From a virus, in IMG/VR virus record IMGVR_UViG_3300000117_000033, positions 1-27,897 of that record: 27,897 nucleotides of DNA; one strand, given 5' to 3'. Both the position numbers and the translations under genes were made by a program. Of the stretch, positions 15,827 through 22,140 are shown one piece after another; the first letter of the stretch is position 1; each line of letters starts with the position of its first letter. The notes under the pieces were generated by a model, which saw nothing but the letters and a program-made list of their open reading frames with translations, had not been told where the DNA came from and made no database searches.

Positions 15827-16086
15827 GTTACTTTTCTGTAGCTTCTTGTTTTTTTGGCAATCTTAGTAGGTTGAGCCACAAATTGGTTGCCTTTTTTAGT
15901 TCCTTCTCGTTTTGCTCTACTAGTTGCTGCATACTCTTTTGTTGATAAGCTAGCAATTGCTTTAGCTGGAAGATACCTTTCTCCTGTAGCTTTATTGCCT
16001 TGTGTGCTATTCTTTCCACTTTTAGTCCTCCAGTTTTGATTAGTCCACGATTTTAATTCACGTTGTGGCTTTCTTAATATTGCCAT
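15823..16086 (-). CDS. Small basic conserved phage protein, 87 aa
   Basis: A Lys/Arg-rich protein with LKSWTNQNWRTKSGKNSTQG, then GERYLPAKAIASLSTKEYAA and TSRAKREGTKKGNQFVAQP. The pattern W..WRTKSGK, (G)ERYLP.KAI..L...EYAA...AK....KG.QF is familiar from many marine phage genomes near the terminase genes, but I know no experimentally assigned function. The high positive charge suggests nucleic-acid binding. It overlaps the small terminase start as ATGA and is one base from the next gene upstream. Confidence 0.65.
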   Translation of the reverse strand: MAILRKPQRELKSWTNQNWRTKSGKNSTQGNKATGERYLPAKAIASLSTKEYAATSRAKREGTKKGNQFVAQPTKIAKKTRSYRKVT

Positions 16087-16087
16087 A

Positions 16088-16390
16088 TTATTTTTTTCTT
16101 TCTTTAGTTTTTAATTTCATAGCATTGATAAACTTTCTATATACAGCAGCAGCTTTTAATTTTCCTGCTACCTTTGCTCTTTGTTCCATTGCTATTGCTG
16201 CTTGTATCTTATGTGCATGAGTTTTACCACTTTTTTTAATAATTGCAACACTACGTTTAGCATCAGCTTCTGTAGCAAACTTTAAACCTTTAATTGTACC
16301 TTTAGGATTTTCATCTGTATACAAGTCAGAATGTTTCTTAGATCCTTTAGGTTGCCCTTTCTTTCTAGGGATTCTAGCATTTGATGTCAA
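16088..16390 (-). CDS. Small basic conserved phage protein, 100 aa
   Basis: I place the start at TTG 16390, because it overlaps the stop of the upstream gene (TTGA) and is preceded by a long GGAGGGGG purine run. An ATG at 16456 would make 22 extra residues that duplicate the upstream gene in another frame. The protein has GQPKGSKKHSDLYTDENPKG and then HAHKIQAAIAMEQRAKVAG, followed by AAVYRKFINAMK. The SKKHSDLYTDENPKGTI and HAHKIQAA.AMEQRA segments are ones I recall from many marine phages and metaviromes. Function is unknown; basic composition suggests DNA or RNA contact. Confidence 0.6.
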   Translation of the reverse strand: MTSNARIPRKKGQPKGSKKHSDLYTDENPKGTIKGLKFATEADAKRSVAIIKKSGKTHAHKIQAAIAMEQRAKVAGKLKAAAVYRKFINAMKLKTKERKK

Positions 16391-16593
16391 CTTTTGTACC
16401 CACCCCCTCCAGCTTTGTAAGCTTTGGCAAGCATTTGGGCTTTTCTTGCCGACCATTGTCCAGGTGCTCCACCCTTCCCACCTGCCTTAATTTTATTAAA
16501 TAGTCTTTTGCGTAGAGAGGGCTTCGTATAGTTACCAGATTCATTTACTTTACTTTTAGTTTTTTTCTTTTTAGTACCTGTATTAATTGACAT
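16387..16593 (-). CDS. Small basic conserved phage protein, 68 aa
   Basis: Starts at ATG 16593 with an SD (GAGG) overlapping the stop of the upstream peptide. It is Lys-rich at the N-terminus and ends in GGKGGAPGQWSARKAQMLAK, then AYKAGGGGYKS. The motif PG.WSARKAQ(M/L)LA..YKA.GGGY occurs, from memory, in short proteins of many marine tailed phages and is usually found next to structural or packaging genes. No function is known to me. It is translationally coupled to the 100-residue gene by a TTGA overlap. Confidence 0.65.
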   Translation of the reverse strand: MSINTGTKKKKTKSKVNESGNYTKPSLRKRLFNKIKAGGKGGAPGQWSARKAQMLAKAYKAGGGGYKS

Positions 16594-16597
16594 TAAA

Positions 16598-16675
16598 TTA
16601 CCTCATTATAACATTTTCTACTACACCAACTATTAATGCTGGTATTACAATTATAAAAAATAATATTAGCCCCAT
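16598..16675 (-). CDS. 25-residue single-span membrane peptide
   Basis: A short frame, ATG 16675 to TAA 16598. It begins MGLILFFIIVIPALIVGVV and ends with a short polar tail (ENVIMR), so nearly the whole peptide is one hydrophobic span. An SD of the AAGGA type lies 5-6 bases before the ATG, and its own 3' end supplies the GAGG for the next gene. The intervening region would otherwise be an unexplained 90-base gap. Short hydrophobic peptides in late operons can be holin- or spanin-like accessories or virion membrane-contact proteins; nothing here decides among them. Confidence 0.6.
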   Translation of the reverse strand: MGLILFFIIVIPALIVGVVENVIMR

Positions 16676-16683
16676 ATGTTTCC

Positions 16684-17061
16684 TTATCTTAGAGGATCAA
16701 AAAATTCCTCAGTTGATACTGTTAATGTAAAATTACTAGTAGCCCCAGTTCCTGCAAAAGCTACTAACTGATCACCACTATGTAATGCTAACTGATCTCC
16801 ATCTAATAGATTAGTAATAGAACTAGATTCCATTCTTAATCCAGTAACTATAGTATTATATGCAGATGCTGAATTATCAAACATCTGAACAGAAACTTGT
16901 TTGTCACCACCTGCCCCTGAACTAACTAGTAATAATTTAACTAAAGCTGTAAAGTTCGTTGGGCACGTATACAAAGAAGTAGCATTGGCTGTACCAACAG
17001 TAGAAGATATATTAACAACTTCAGTTACAAATTTACTGCTACTGTTATTTACTATTGGCAT
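16684..17061 (-). CDS. Small beta-rich virion-like protein
   Basis: A 125-residue protein with the character of a single beta-sandwich: VTEVVNISSTVGTANATSLY, then TALVKLLLVSSGAGGDKQVS and a C-terminal strand FTLTVSTEEFFDPLR. It has little charge and no membrane segment. Similar small proteins are common virion or tail-associated proteins of marine phages, usually annotated as structural or hypothetical; the CPTNFTALVKLLLVS part is typical of that type. It shares one base with the stop of the 486-residue gene upstream (TAATG). I infer a virion role but cannot place it. Confidence 0.55.
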   Translation of the reverse strand: MPIVNNSSSKFVTEVVNISSTVGTANATSLYTCPTNFTALVKLLLVSSGAGGDKQVSVQMFDNSASAYNTIVTGLRMESSSITNLLDGDQLALHSGDQLVAFAGTGATSNFTLTVSTEEFFDPLR

Positions 17062-18521
17062 TACTTAATATTTCCTAATCTTATATTATTAATTATTTCA
17101 TTCATAAGTGCATCAGAAGTAATATCTTCTTCTTCACCAAATACATTAATACCACTTTTTGTATAATCTTCTAATCTTTTTTTTCTTTCATTTAATACTT
17201 CAATTTTAGATGGATCTGCACCTTCTTTTTTAATTGCATTTTCTAAATTAATAATTCTGATTTTAGCTAATTCTATAATTTGTTTTTTTCTATCTGATTT
17301 TAAATCAAAAGCTTCAGGATCTACTCCTGATTCTAAGTATGCTTTACCTACATTTTTAGTTTTTATAGCACTCTTTTTTTGTTTTAGTAGTCTTTCCATT
17401 TCTTTTGCAGATTCAGGTCTAAATGAATTAACTTTTTTTATTATAGCTTTTTCAATTGTTCGTATAGATGATCCTAATCTATTTAAATTCCCTACCAATG
17501 TTTGAATTTTTTCTTTTTGTTTTTCTGTTAATACAATTTTAATTTCTTTTACAATATTAGGTACAGAGTCTAATAACTTTCGTATTTGATTACGTCTGTT
17601 GTTAAGATAATCTCTATCATAACTTGTTAATTCATCACCTAAAGCTCTTTGTCTTATAGCATTTGTTTTCTCTCTTACTTTAAGAGGAGTCATCTCATCT
17701 AAAGTTTTATTTAAATTATTTATAGTTTTTCTAAGTTTAAGTACATCTCCTCCTCTATCTTTATATAAATTGATAGCTTTATCAGGCATAACATATTTAT
17801 GTTTATCGACACTATATTCAAGTTTAAAACCTGGAGCACCTTTTAAAGGTTTTAAAGATTCATCAATATTTAAATTAATAGTTTTTACACCTTCCTTAAC
17901 TTTTTGCATAGCAATAAAATAATTTTTTTCTTCTACACTTCCAACTTTTATTCCTGCTACAAGTTCTTTTGGTATACTTTTGTATTGTTTTGTTATTAAA
18001 TCTTTTGAAGCATAAAATTTTGTTTCCTTGTCTGCTTCTACTTTTAATTCATTTGCATCTTTTTTATCTCTTGGATCTATCTTTCCTCCAGGAATCTCAT
18101 CTTGTACTTTATCACCATAGTCTTTTTTTAATTTAAAAAAGTTACCAATTGTTTCAAGTTCTTTTTGTGTATACTCTTTATTTTTTATTTCTTGAAAATT
18201 TTTAGCTATGTTTTCTTTGTATATGTCTTGCATATCTGTAGGTAAACTATCTATAAACTCAGGATCTTTTAATTTTTTATTAAGAAAACCTAATTGCTGC
18301 TTAGTTAATTTTGCTCTTTTTTTTACAAAAGGTTTTTTTAATTTATCTGCTTCTAATTTTTTATCTACATCATCTACATATGTTTGACTACTTCTGTCTC
18401 CATAATAAGAGCTTCCTGGTTCTTTATTGTACTTCCTACCACTAAAAGGATCTTGTTGACCATCAGATCTATATGATAAGAGTTTCTTACCAGCTTTTAT
18501 TAATGCTTTTCCTTTACTCAT
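17061..18521 (-). CDS. Large Lys-rich coiled-coil protein, unrecognised
   Basis: A 486-residue, strongly charged and almost wholly helical protein. Lysine and glutamate dominate, with predicted coiled coils at roughly residues 250-300 (LRKTINNLNKTLDEMTPLKV) and 320-360 (EKIQTLVGNLNRLGSSIRTI). The N-terminus is basic (KGKALIKAGKKLLSYRSDGQ). It has no enzyme motif, signal peptide or membrane span. It follows the 286-residue basic protein by 2 bases. Two large, low-homology, helical proteins in the late region are typical of internal or ejected virion proteins, which would act inside the capsid and in the cell envelope; this is inference only. Confidence 0.6.
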   Translation of the reverse strand: MSKGKALIKAGKKLLSYRSDGQQDPFSGRKYNKEPGSSYYGDRSSQTYVDDVDKKLEADKLKKPFVKKRAKLTKQQLGFLNKKLKDPEFIDSLPTDMQDIYKENIAKNFQEIKNKEYTQKELETIGNFFKLKKDYGDKVQDEIPGGKIDPRDKKDANELKVEADKETKFYASKDLITKQYKSIPKELVAGIKVGSVEEKNYFIAMQKVKEGVKTINLNIDESLKPLKGAPGFKLEYSVDKHKYVMPDKAINLYKDRGGDVLKLRKTINNLNKTLDEMTPLKVREKTNAIRQRALGDELTSYDRDYLNNRRNQIRKLLDSVPNIVKEIKIVLTEKQKEKIQTLVGNLNRLGSSIRTIEKAIIKKVNSFRPESAKEMERLLKQKKSAIKTKNVGKAYLESGVDPEAFDLKSDRKKQIIELAKIRIINLENAIKKEGADPSKIEVLNERKKRLEDYTKSGINVFGEEEDITSDALMNEIINNIRLGNIK

Positions 18522-18523
18522 TA

Positions 18524-19384
18524 CTATTTAGATTTCTTTTTTAATCTGCTCCTTACACCTAAAAATGAAGGATCATAAACTTCATACTTATCATACTTAC
18601 TAGTTTTTTTAAGAGGTTTAGTACGTTTATTACTTTGTACCTTTTTCTTTTTATTAGCAGAATCTTTTAGCTTTTCTTTTTTTCTTAATGCCATAGCTCG
18701 TTTATTATCTGCAATAAGTCTAGCTTTTCTTTTTTGTGCAGCAGTTTGATTAGATGTATTATTATTTTTAGGTTTTTCTTTAGGAGCTTCTACTTTTTTT
18801 GATTTTAATTTAGTTTTATTTACTTTAGTTGGCATATCAAATAAAGAACTTGCAACAACTAAAGCACCTGCTCCTCCAACACCTCCAATAATAATCTTTT
18901 TATTTTTTACTAAGTCTTTTAGTCTTTGTTTATTCTTACTTGTACTTGTAGTTTCATTAGACTTATTTTTTTCTTTATCTGTAAATCCACGTTTTTCTTT
19001 AGGATCTTCTACTTTTTTTGACTTTGATCCTTTTGGTACAGCTAAAGTAAACTCTTTTCTTACTGGTACTTTAGTTTTTTCAGATCCTACACGTTTTGGC
19101 CCTTCACCTTTTACAACAGCTATAGATTTACCAGACCCTACACGTTTCGGCCCTTCACCTTTTATAAGAGCTATTGAAGTTCCAGGTTTTTTAGCCTTAC
19201 TAACTCTACTTATTTTTAATCTTTTAAAATAATCTATAGCTTGTTTTTTTAATTGTTTATCTTCAATCTTTCCAAATTTATCATTAAGTAATTTATAAAC
19301 ATCTGTTAAAGGTGTTTGAAAATCTGTTTCATTCTTTATTAAATCTTTTAAAGCTTTAGCTGTTGCTTTGGCAATTGCACCCAT
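18524..19384 (-). CDS. Very basic protein with tandem 17-residue repeat and one membrane span
   Basis: A 286-residue, extremely Lys-rich protein. Residues ~82-115 hold two tandem copies of a 17-residue unit, SIALIKGEGPKRVGSGK and SIAVVKGEGPKRVGSEK. A single hydrophobic Gly/Ala segment (IIIGGVGGAGALVVASSLFD) at about residues 163-182 could span a membrane; most of the rest is disordered and basic. No catalytic motif is seen. Lying between the conserved 226-residue gene and a coiled-coil protein, it may be an ejected or DNA-binding virion protein. The family is unrecognised. Confidence 0.6.
   Translation of the reverse strand: MGAIAKATAKALKDLIKNETDFQTPLTDVYKLLNDKFGKIEDKQLKKQAIDYFKRLKISRVSKAKKPGTSIALIKGEGPKRVGSGKSIAVVKGEGPKRVGSEKTKVPVRKEFTLAVPKGSKSKKVEDPKEKRGFTDKEKNKSNETTSTSKNKQRLKDLVKNKKIIIGGVGGAGALVVASSLFDMPTKVNKTKLKSKKVEAPKEKPKNNNTSNQTAAQKRKARLIADNKRAMALRKKEKLKDSANKKKKVQSNKRTKPLKKTSKYDKYEVYDPSFLGVRSRLKKKSK
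19086..19187 (-). repeat. Tandem 51-base repeat
   Basis: Two adjacent ~51-base units start at 19086 and 19137 and differ at several positions. They encode the two 17-residue KGEGPKRVGS units of the 286-residue basic protein. The multiple-of-three period keeps the frame. Confidence 0.8.
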
Positions 19385-19387
19385 TAC

Positions 19388-20068
19388 TTATTCCTTGTAT
19401 AAATTATTAAATGTTATTTCAGGATCTGTATAACTATCATCTTGTTCTGCACAATGTATATACTGACTTGGTCTAAAGTCTGGTGCTCCTTGACCAGTTT
19501 CCCAATATGCAGGGCTTGTTACTCTAACTCTATTATTAGGTAAAGCTACTACATTACCTTTCCATTGTCCTTCAGTAAGTATTAGCACATGTGATTGTTT
19601 ATGCTGTGCTGGATCATCTGCAACCTGACTTTCTGTAAAGTCTACTGTAAACAAATATCTAGCTTTATAAAAATCTCCATCAATCTTACAAAGCCAAGGG
19701 CTAGGATTAGCTCTAGCAAATCTAACAATACTATGATAATGTGATGGGCAATCCCAAGGTTGAACTAAATGAGTAGGCATACGTTCAGGCCACTCATCTA
19801 ATTCTATATCCCCTACTAAAGCACTAATGGGCATCCTTGCCCACATAGCTCCCCCATGTACATTCTCCTGACTACCATCATCAGCTTCACAACCTGTAAA
19901 CATTACCTGAAAACTTAAACTTCTATCAGGCATTGTATTCACAGCCATAACTATTGCATGTACAAATTCTCCATGATAGTTATTATGTCCATTAGTAAAC
20001 TCTTTTCTGATCCAACATTTAAATAGTGGAATGTTGTAATCACTTAAATCACTTATCAAATAGGGCAT
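19388..20068 (-). CDS. Conserved late-region protein, function unknown
   Basis: A 226-residue soluble-looking protein with many aromatic residues: ISDLSDYNIPLFKCWIRKEF, then HGEFVHAIVMAVNTMP, SFQVMFTGCEADDGSQENVH, followed by GGAMWARMPISALVGD, then CKIDGDFYKARYLFTVDF and NNRVRVTSPAYWETGQGAPD, then FRPSQYIHCAEQD. I recall close relatives throughout marine phage genomes and metaviromes, always annotated hypothetical. Strong conservation of the whole chain, with GGAMWARMP and WDCPS.(Y/K)HS..RF blocks, indicates a folded, important protein. Five Cys and several His residues are present, but I see no standard metal-binding spacing. Its place at the start of the late operon suggests head assembly or virion function. 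Confidence 0.65.
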   Translation of the reverse strand: MPYLISDLSDYNIPLFKCWIRKEFTNGHNNYHGEFVHAIVMAVNTMPDRSLSFQVMFTGCEADDGSQENVHGGAMWARMPISALVGDIELDEWPERMPTHLVQPWDCPSHYHSIVRFARANPSPWLCKIDGDFYKARYLFTVDFTESQVADDPAQHKQSHVLILTEGQWKGNVVALPNNRVRVTSPAYWETGQGAPDFRPSQYIHCAEQDDSYTDPEITFNNLYKE

Positions 20069-20077
20069 AAAAACTTT

Positions 20078-20773
20078 TTATCTATAAATATTAAAGTTTA
20101 CTGGTTTCTTTTTAGTTGTATTTTTATTAGTTTTTATTTCTACTTTTTTATTTTTATTTAATCTTTTTTTTCTAGCAGCAAGGTTTGCAGCAGTTTCTTT
20201 TTTAATTCTTGCTTGATATTGAGCAAGTGTTTCATTTTTTCCAGTAGATCGACCAATGCCTCTAAATACATTTGTTTTTTTACCAGAACTTCTAGGTGTT
20301 AATGCTTTACTTCTTTTAGTATATCCTGTACCTGCTTTATTAATTTCATAAGCATTTCTAAATTCTCTAAGAGTCATGCCTAGTTTATTTAATCTATCTT
20401 TAGTTACAATAGGTGCTTTCTTTTTAGCTGTATTTGTAGGAGATATATTTTTTGTACTCTTTACACTACCAGGCATTTTTCTATTACCTATATCATAATC
20501 AGATGTTACATCAGTTCCACTAGCAGCCATTAACTTTTTCTTTGTTGGCATACCACCACCAGCCATCATTTTTTTCTTCATAGCTACACCACCTGCTGCA
20601 TAACCTTTTTTGTACATAGCACTACCACCTTTTGCCATTTTGCCAACTCCATCCATTGCGAATGAAGGCATCATCTTGCCTGTCTTTGGGTCTTTTGCCA
20701 TAGGCATCCCACCAGCAGCATAACCTTTTTTTTTCATGTTACCACCAGCAGACATCATTTTTTTCTTCATCAT
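20078..20773 (-). CDS. Met/Lys/Gly-rich repeat protein
   Basis: A 231-residue protein whose first ~85 residues are a low-complexity repeat: MMKKKMMSAGG, MKKKGYAAGGMP, YKKGYAAGGVAM, KKKMMAGGGMP, KKKLMAASG. The rest is basic, disordered and ends in a poly-Lys/Asn tail. I recall KKGYAAGG repeat proteins in many marine phages, with unknown function and some evidence of virion association that I cannot cite exactly. The extreme Met content is unusual. The start overlaps the previous stop as ATGA. Its role could be DNA condensation or a minor virion component; this is speculative. Confidence 0.6.
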   Translation of the reverse strand: MMKKKMMSAGGNMKKKGYAAGGMPMAKDPKTGKMMPSFAMDGVGKMAKGGSAMYKKGYAAGGVAMKKKMMAGGGMPTKKKLMAASGTDVTSDYDIGNRKMPGSVKSTKNISPTNTAKKKAPIVTKDRLNKLGMTLREFRNAYEINKAGTGYTKRSKALTPRSSGKKTNVFRGIGRSTGKNETLAQYQARIKKETAANLAARKKRLNKNKKVEIKTNKNTTKKKPVNFNIYR

Positions 20774-21093
20774 GATCGTTTCAATCCTTTAACGTGTTTT
20801 TGAGATTTAGGAGGGGTTCTTTTACTACCACTAGTGCCTGCCCACAAAACTTTATTAGCCCAATAAGCTGCACTTGTTTTACCTTTAGCAATGTTTTTGC
20901 CATGTCTAGCTTTAAAACTTTTTCTAGCTTCAGGGCTATAGTTATGCCCCATTGAAGAATCACCAAAATGAATAATACGATACTTATCTTTATCTTTAAT
21001 AAGTACCATTTTCTTTTTTTTAGAATTGGTAGAGTTTTTAATTTGATTAACTCTACTAAAACCTTTTTTCTTATACCTATCAGGTATAGCCAT
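20770..21093 (-). CDS. Small basic conserved protein (DUF6321-like by recall)
   Basis: A 107-residue protein with DKYRIIHFGDSSMGHNYSPE, then ARKSFKARHGKNIAKGKTSA, then AYWANKVLWAGTSG and a basic C-terminus. The RKSFKARHGKNIAKGKTSAAYWA motif is a familiar signature of a small domain found in many tailed phages and some giant viruses, which I remember as DUF6321; the number should be checked. Positive charge suggests nucleic-acid contact, but no function is known to me. It lies one base after the first gene of the leftward module. Confidence 0.65.
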   Translation of the reverse strand: MAIPDRYKKKGFSRVNQIKNSTNSKKKKMVLIKDKDKYRIIHFGDSSMGHNYSPEARKSFKARHGKNIAKGKTSAAYWANKVLWAGTSGSKRTPPKSQKHVKGLKRS

Positions 21094-21094
21094 A

Positions 21095-21298
21095 TTACTT
21101 ATTCCATCCTTCTGCCTTCATAGCAGATTCAATATGTTGTAATGAATATTTAATTCCTGAACGAGATTCAATTGCTGCTCTCACATAAAAGACATCACTA
21201 TGATAAATGTGAATACTGTACAACTTATCTTTTTTTATAGCATTATAGAAATCTGACAATACAGAATTGTCTTTTAGGTATATCTTTTTTTTACTCAT
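21095..21298 (-). CDS. First gene of the leftward module, small unknown protein
   Basis: From ATG 21298 this is a 67-residue protein (a TTG at 21304 in the same frame would add two residues). It reads MSKKKIYLKDNSVLSDFYNA, then YSIHIYHSDVFYVRAAIESR and YSLQHIESAMKAEGWNK. It is mixed alpha/beta in character and not obviously DNA-binding. No SD is clear in front, so leaderless or weakly initiated translation is possible. As the promoter-proximal gene of the late operon, immediately after two repeats of an operator-like sequence, it could be regulatory, but I do not recognise it. Confidence 0.55.
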   Translation of the reverse strand: MSKKKIYLKDNSVLSDFYNAIKKDKLYSIHIYHSDVFYVRAAIESRSGIKYSLQHIESAMKAEGWNK

Positions 21299-21320
21299 AG
21301 TCAAGTTATATCTAATAAAA

Positions 21321-21361
21321 GTACAAACAGGAAGTACTTTTAAATGTACAAATAGAAGTAC
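21321..21361. repeat. Pair of operator-like repeats (GTAC..AAGTAC)
   Basis: GTACAAACAGGAAGTAC at 21321-21337 and GTACAAATAGAAGTAC at 21346-21361 are 25 bases apart, each bounded by GTAC. They lie 20-60 bases upstream of the first leftward gene. The spacing of about two to two and a half helical turns is compatible with binding by one regulator, but no protein is known. Confidence 0.5.
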
Positions 21362-21403
21362 ATATATAAGTGAGAGAGTTTAGGTAAGGATCTGACTTTG
21401 TAT

Positions 21404-21480
21404 CACTATAAGTGTTTATACATTAAAAGTGTTTTTAATAGTTATAAGTGTTTTACTTTTAACTAATCACTTTTAGTGAC
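21404..21480. repeat. Iteron-like AAGTGTTT cluster
   Basis: AAGTGTTT occurs at 21410-21417, 21427-21434 and 21446-21453 (steps of 17 and 19 bases). It is preceded by the inverted CACTATAAGTG (21404-21414) and followed by CACTTTTAGTG (21469-21479). Each copy is embedded in AT-rich DNA. Such clusters are typical of initiator-binding iterons or repressor operators. Confidence 0.5.
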
Positions 21481-21631
21481 CCCCTTTGGTCTATTATATG
21501 CACAAATGATAATCTGTCAAGCACTAAATACATAATAACATAAAATACCAAACCTAAACTTTAGTATATGTTAATAACTTTGTATTGGTTTACATACACT
21601 TGCACTACTTATCCCCTAATAATCGACTACC

Positions 21632-21640
21632 TGTGGATAA
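21632..21640 (-). promoter_or_regulatory. Perfect DnaA box
   Basis: The minus strand reads TTATCCACA, the exact E. coli consensus DnaA box. A 7-of-9 match (TTATCCCCT, plus strand) lies at 21609-21617. Together with the nearby iteron-like repeats and AT-rich flanks this suggests an origin that may use host DnaA. A single perfect 9-mer in 28 kb can also arise by chance. Confidence 0.45.
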
Positions 21641-21694
21641 CTTTCAAAAATCCTGATCTGTGTAGAGTGTTATGTATTATATACGTAGGGTAGC

Positions 21695-21730
21695 CGTATA
21701 CCCCACACACCCCCCTACCTTGACTGGCAC
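21695..21730 (-). repeat. Inverted ~36 bp element, copy A
   Basis: On the minus strand this reads GTGCCAG, TCAAGGTAGGG, then GGTGTGTGGGG and TATACG. It matches copy B (23203-23239, plus strand) at 32 of 37 aligned columns. Continuing leftward on the minus strand, a TATAAT hexamer lies at 21681-21676, upstream of the leftward module, but no -35 element is present. Possible roles: promoter-associated element, protein-binding site, or recombination site. Confidence 0.7.
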
Positions 21731-21803
21731 AGTTAATAGCCTGGCTAAGAGTGTAATAACAATTAGTAACTCATTGATTTATATATTTATTCTATTATTA
21801 TTT

Positions 21804-21820
21804 ACTGATACACTATCAGT
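21804..21820. promoter_or_regulatory. Perfect palindrome ACTGATA-CAC-TATCAGT
   Basis: Seven-base arms and a three-base centre, just upstream of a weak rightward promoter candidate. The geometry is that of a dimeric repressor operator. No regulator gene is recognised in the window. Confidence 0.5.
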
Positions 21821-21829
21821 CTAACTTAT

Positions 21830-21859
21830 TTAAGTGTAGCAAATTGGGTACTATATAAA
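21830..21859 (+). promoter_or_regulatory. Weak candidate rightward promoter
   Basis: TATAAA at 21854-21859 is preceded at 18 bases by TTAAGT (21830-21835), which matches the -35 consensus at only three of six bases. A start near 21866 would give a ~275-base leader containing all three stem-loops before the gene at 22141. Low confidence. Confidence 0.25.
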
Positions 21860-21880
21860 AAGGTGTGTTATTCAAAGTGG

Positions 21881-21915
21881 CTTACTATCAAATAAAACAA
21901 ATGCATGATAGTAAG
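21881..21915 (+). other. Leader stem-loop I
   Basis: Perfect 10-base arms CTTACTATCA (21881-21890) and TGATAGTAAG (21906-21915) with a 15-base A-rich loop. The first copy of the AATAGTGCC motif follows three bases later. The arm shares TAGTAAG with leader stem-loop III. Confidence 0.65.
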
Positions 21916-21917
21916 TA

Positions 21918-21938
21918 AATAGTGCCTACGGCAGGGTA
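21918..21938 (+). repeat. AATAGTGCC-NN-GGCA motif, copy 1
   Basis: AATAGTGCCTACGGCAGGG followed by TA. It contains a TGCC/GGCA mini-hairpin with a three-base loop. A second copy at 22990-23010 also follows directly on a strong stem-loop and differs only at loop and purine positions. Confidence 0.6.
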
Positions 21939-21944
21939 TCATTG

Positions 21945-21994
21945 CAGCTATCTATATCTGTTGTAAAACATTTGGGTACAAATATAGATAGCTG
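21945..21994 (+). other. Leader stem-loop II
   Basis: Perfect 13-base arms CAGCTATCTATAT (21945-21957) and ATATAGATAGCTG (21982-21994) enclose a 24-base loop whose ends (TTGT / ACAA) can pair further. No U-run follows, so it is not a typical terminator. Confidence 0.65.
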
Positions 21995-22018
21995 TAACAA
22001 TTAAGCTGTTAAATAAAT

Positions 22019-22108
22019 ATTAACTTACTTACTACATATGCCTACCACGTCTAAAGTAACACCACTTATCTATCGTTACGGCAAAGAACATGTAGTAAGT
22101 AAGTTAAT
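22019..22108 (+). other. Leader stem-loop III, perfect 19-bp inverted repeat
   Basis: Arms 22019-22037 (ATTAACTTACTTACTACAT) and 22090-22108 are exact reverse complements, separated by 52 bases. The 3' arm is followed by a short T-run (22108-22112) and ends 32 bases before the ATG at 22141. It could act as an RNA structure controlling the leader, or as DNA sites for a protein that binds TAGTAAGTAA. Confidence 0.7.
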
Positions 22109-22140
22109 TTTTATTTTAAATCATAACCAAGGAGTAATAT

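Larger units (their letters stand above)
21299..22140. other. Divergent intergenic control/origin region
   Basis: The 842 bases between the leftward and rightward modules contain no convincing gene. From left to right they hold two GTAC-bounded repeats, an iteron-like repeat cluster, a perfect DnaA box, one copy of a ~36 bp element, a perfect palindrome, a weak rightward promoter candidate and three strong stem-loops with a repeated motif between them. The density of repeats fits a replication origin plus divergent promoters, but function is inferred from composition and position only. Confidence 0.65.

Noticed and set aside
16391-16456. ATG 16456 as start of the 100-residue basic protein
   Set aside because: It would overlap the whole end of the 68-residue gene; TTG 16390 has TTGA coupling and a strong purine-rich SD.
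21718-21735. Sigma-54-like TGGCAC inside both copies of the inverted element
   Set aside because: The -12 TTGC part is absent at the required spacing in both copies, so it is probably coincidence.
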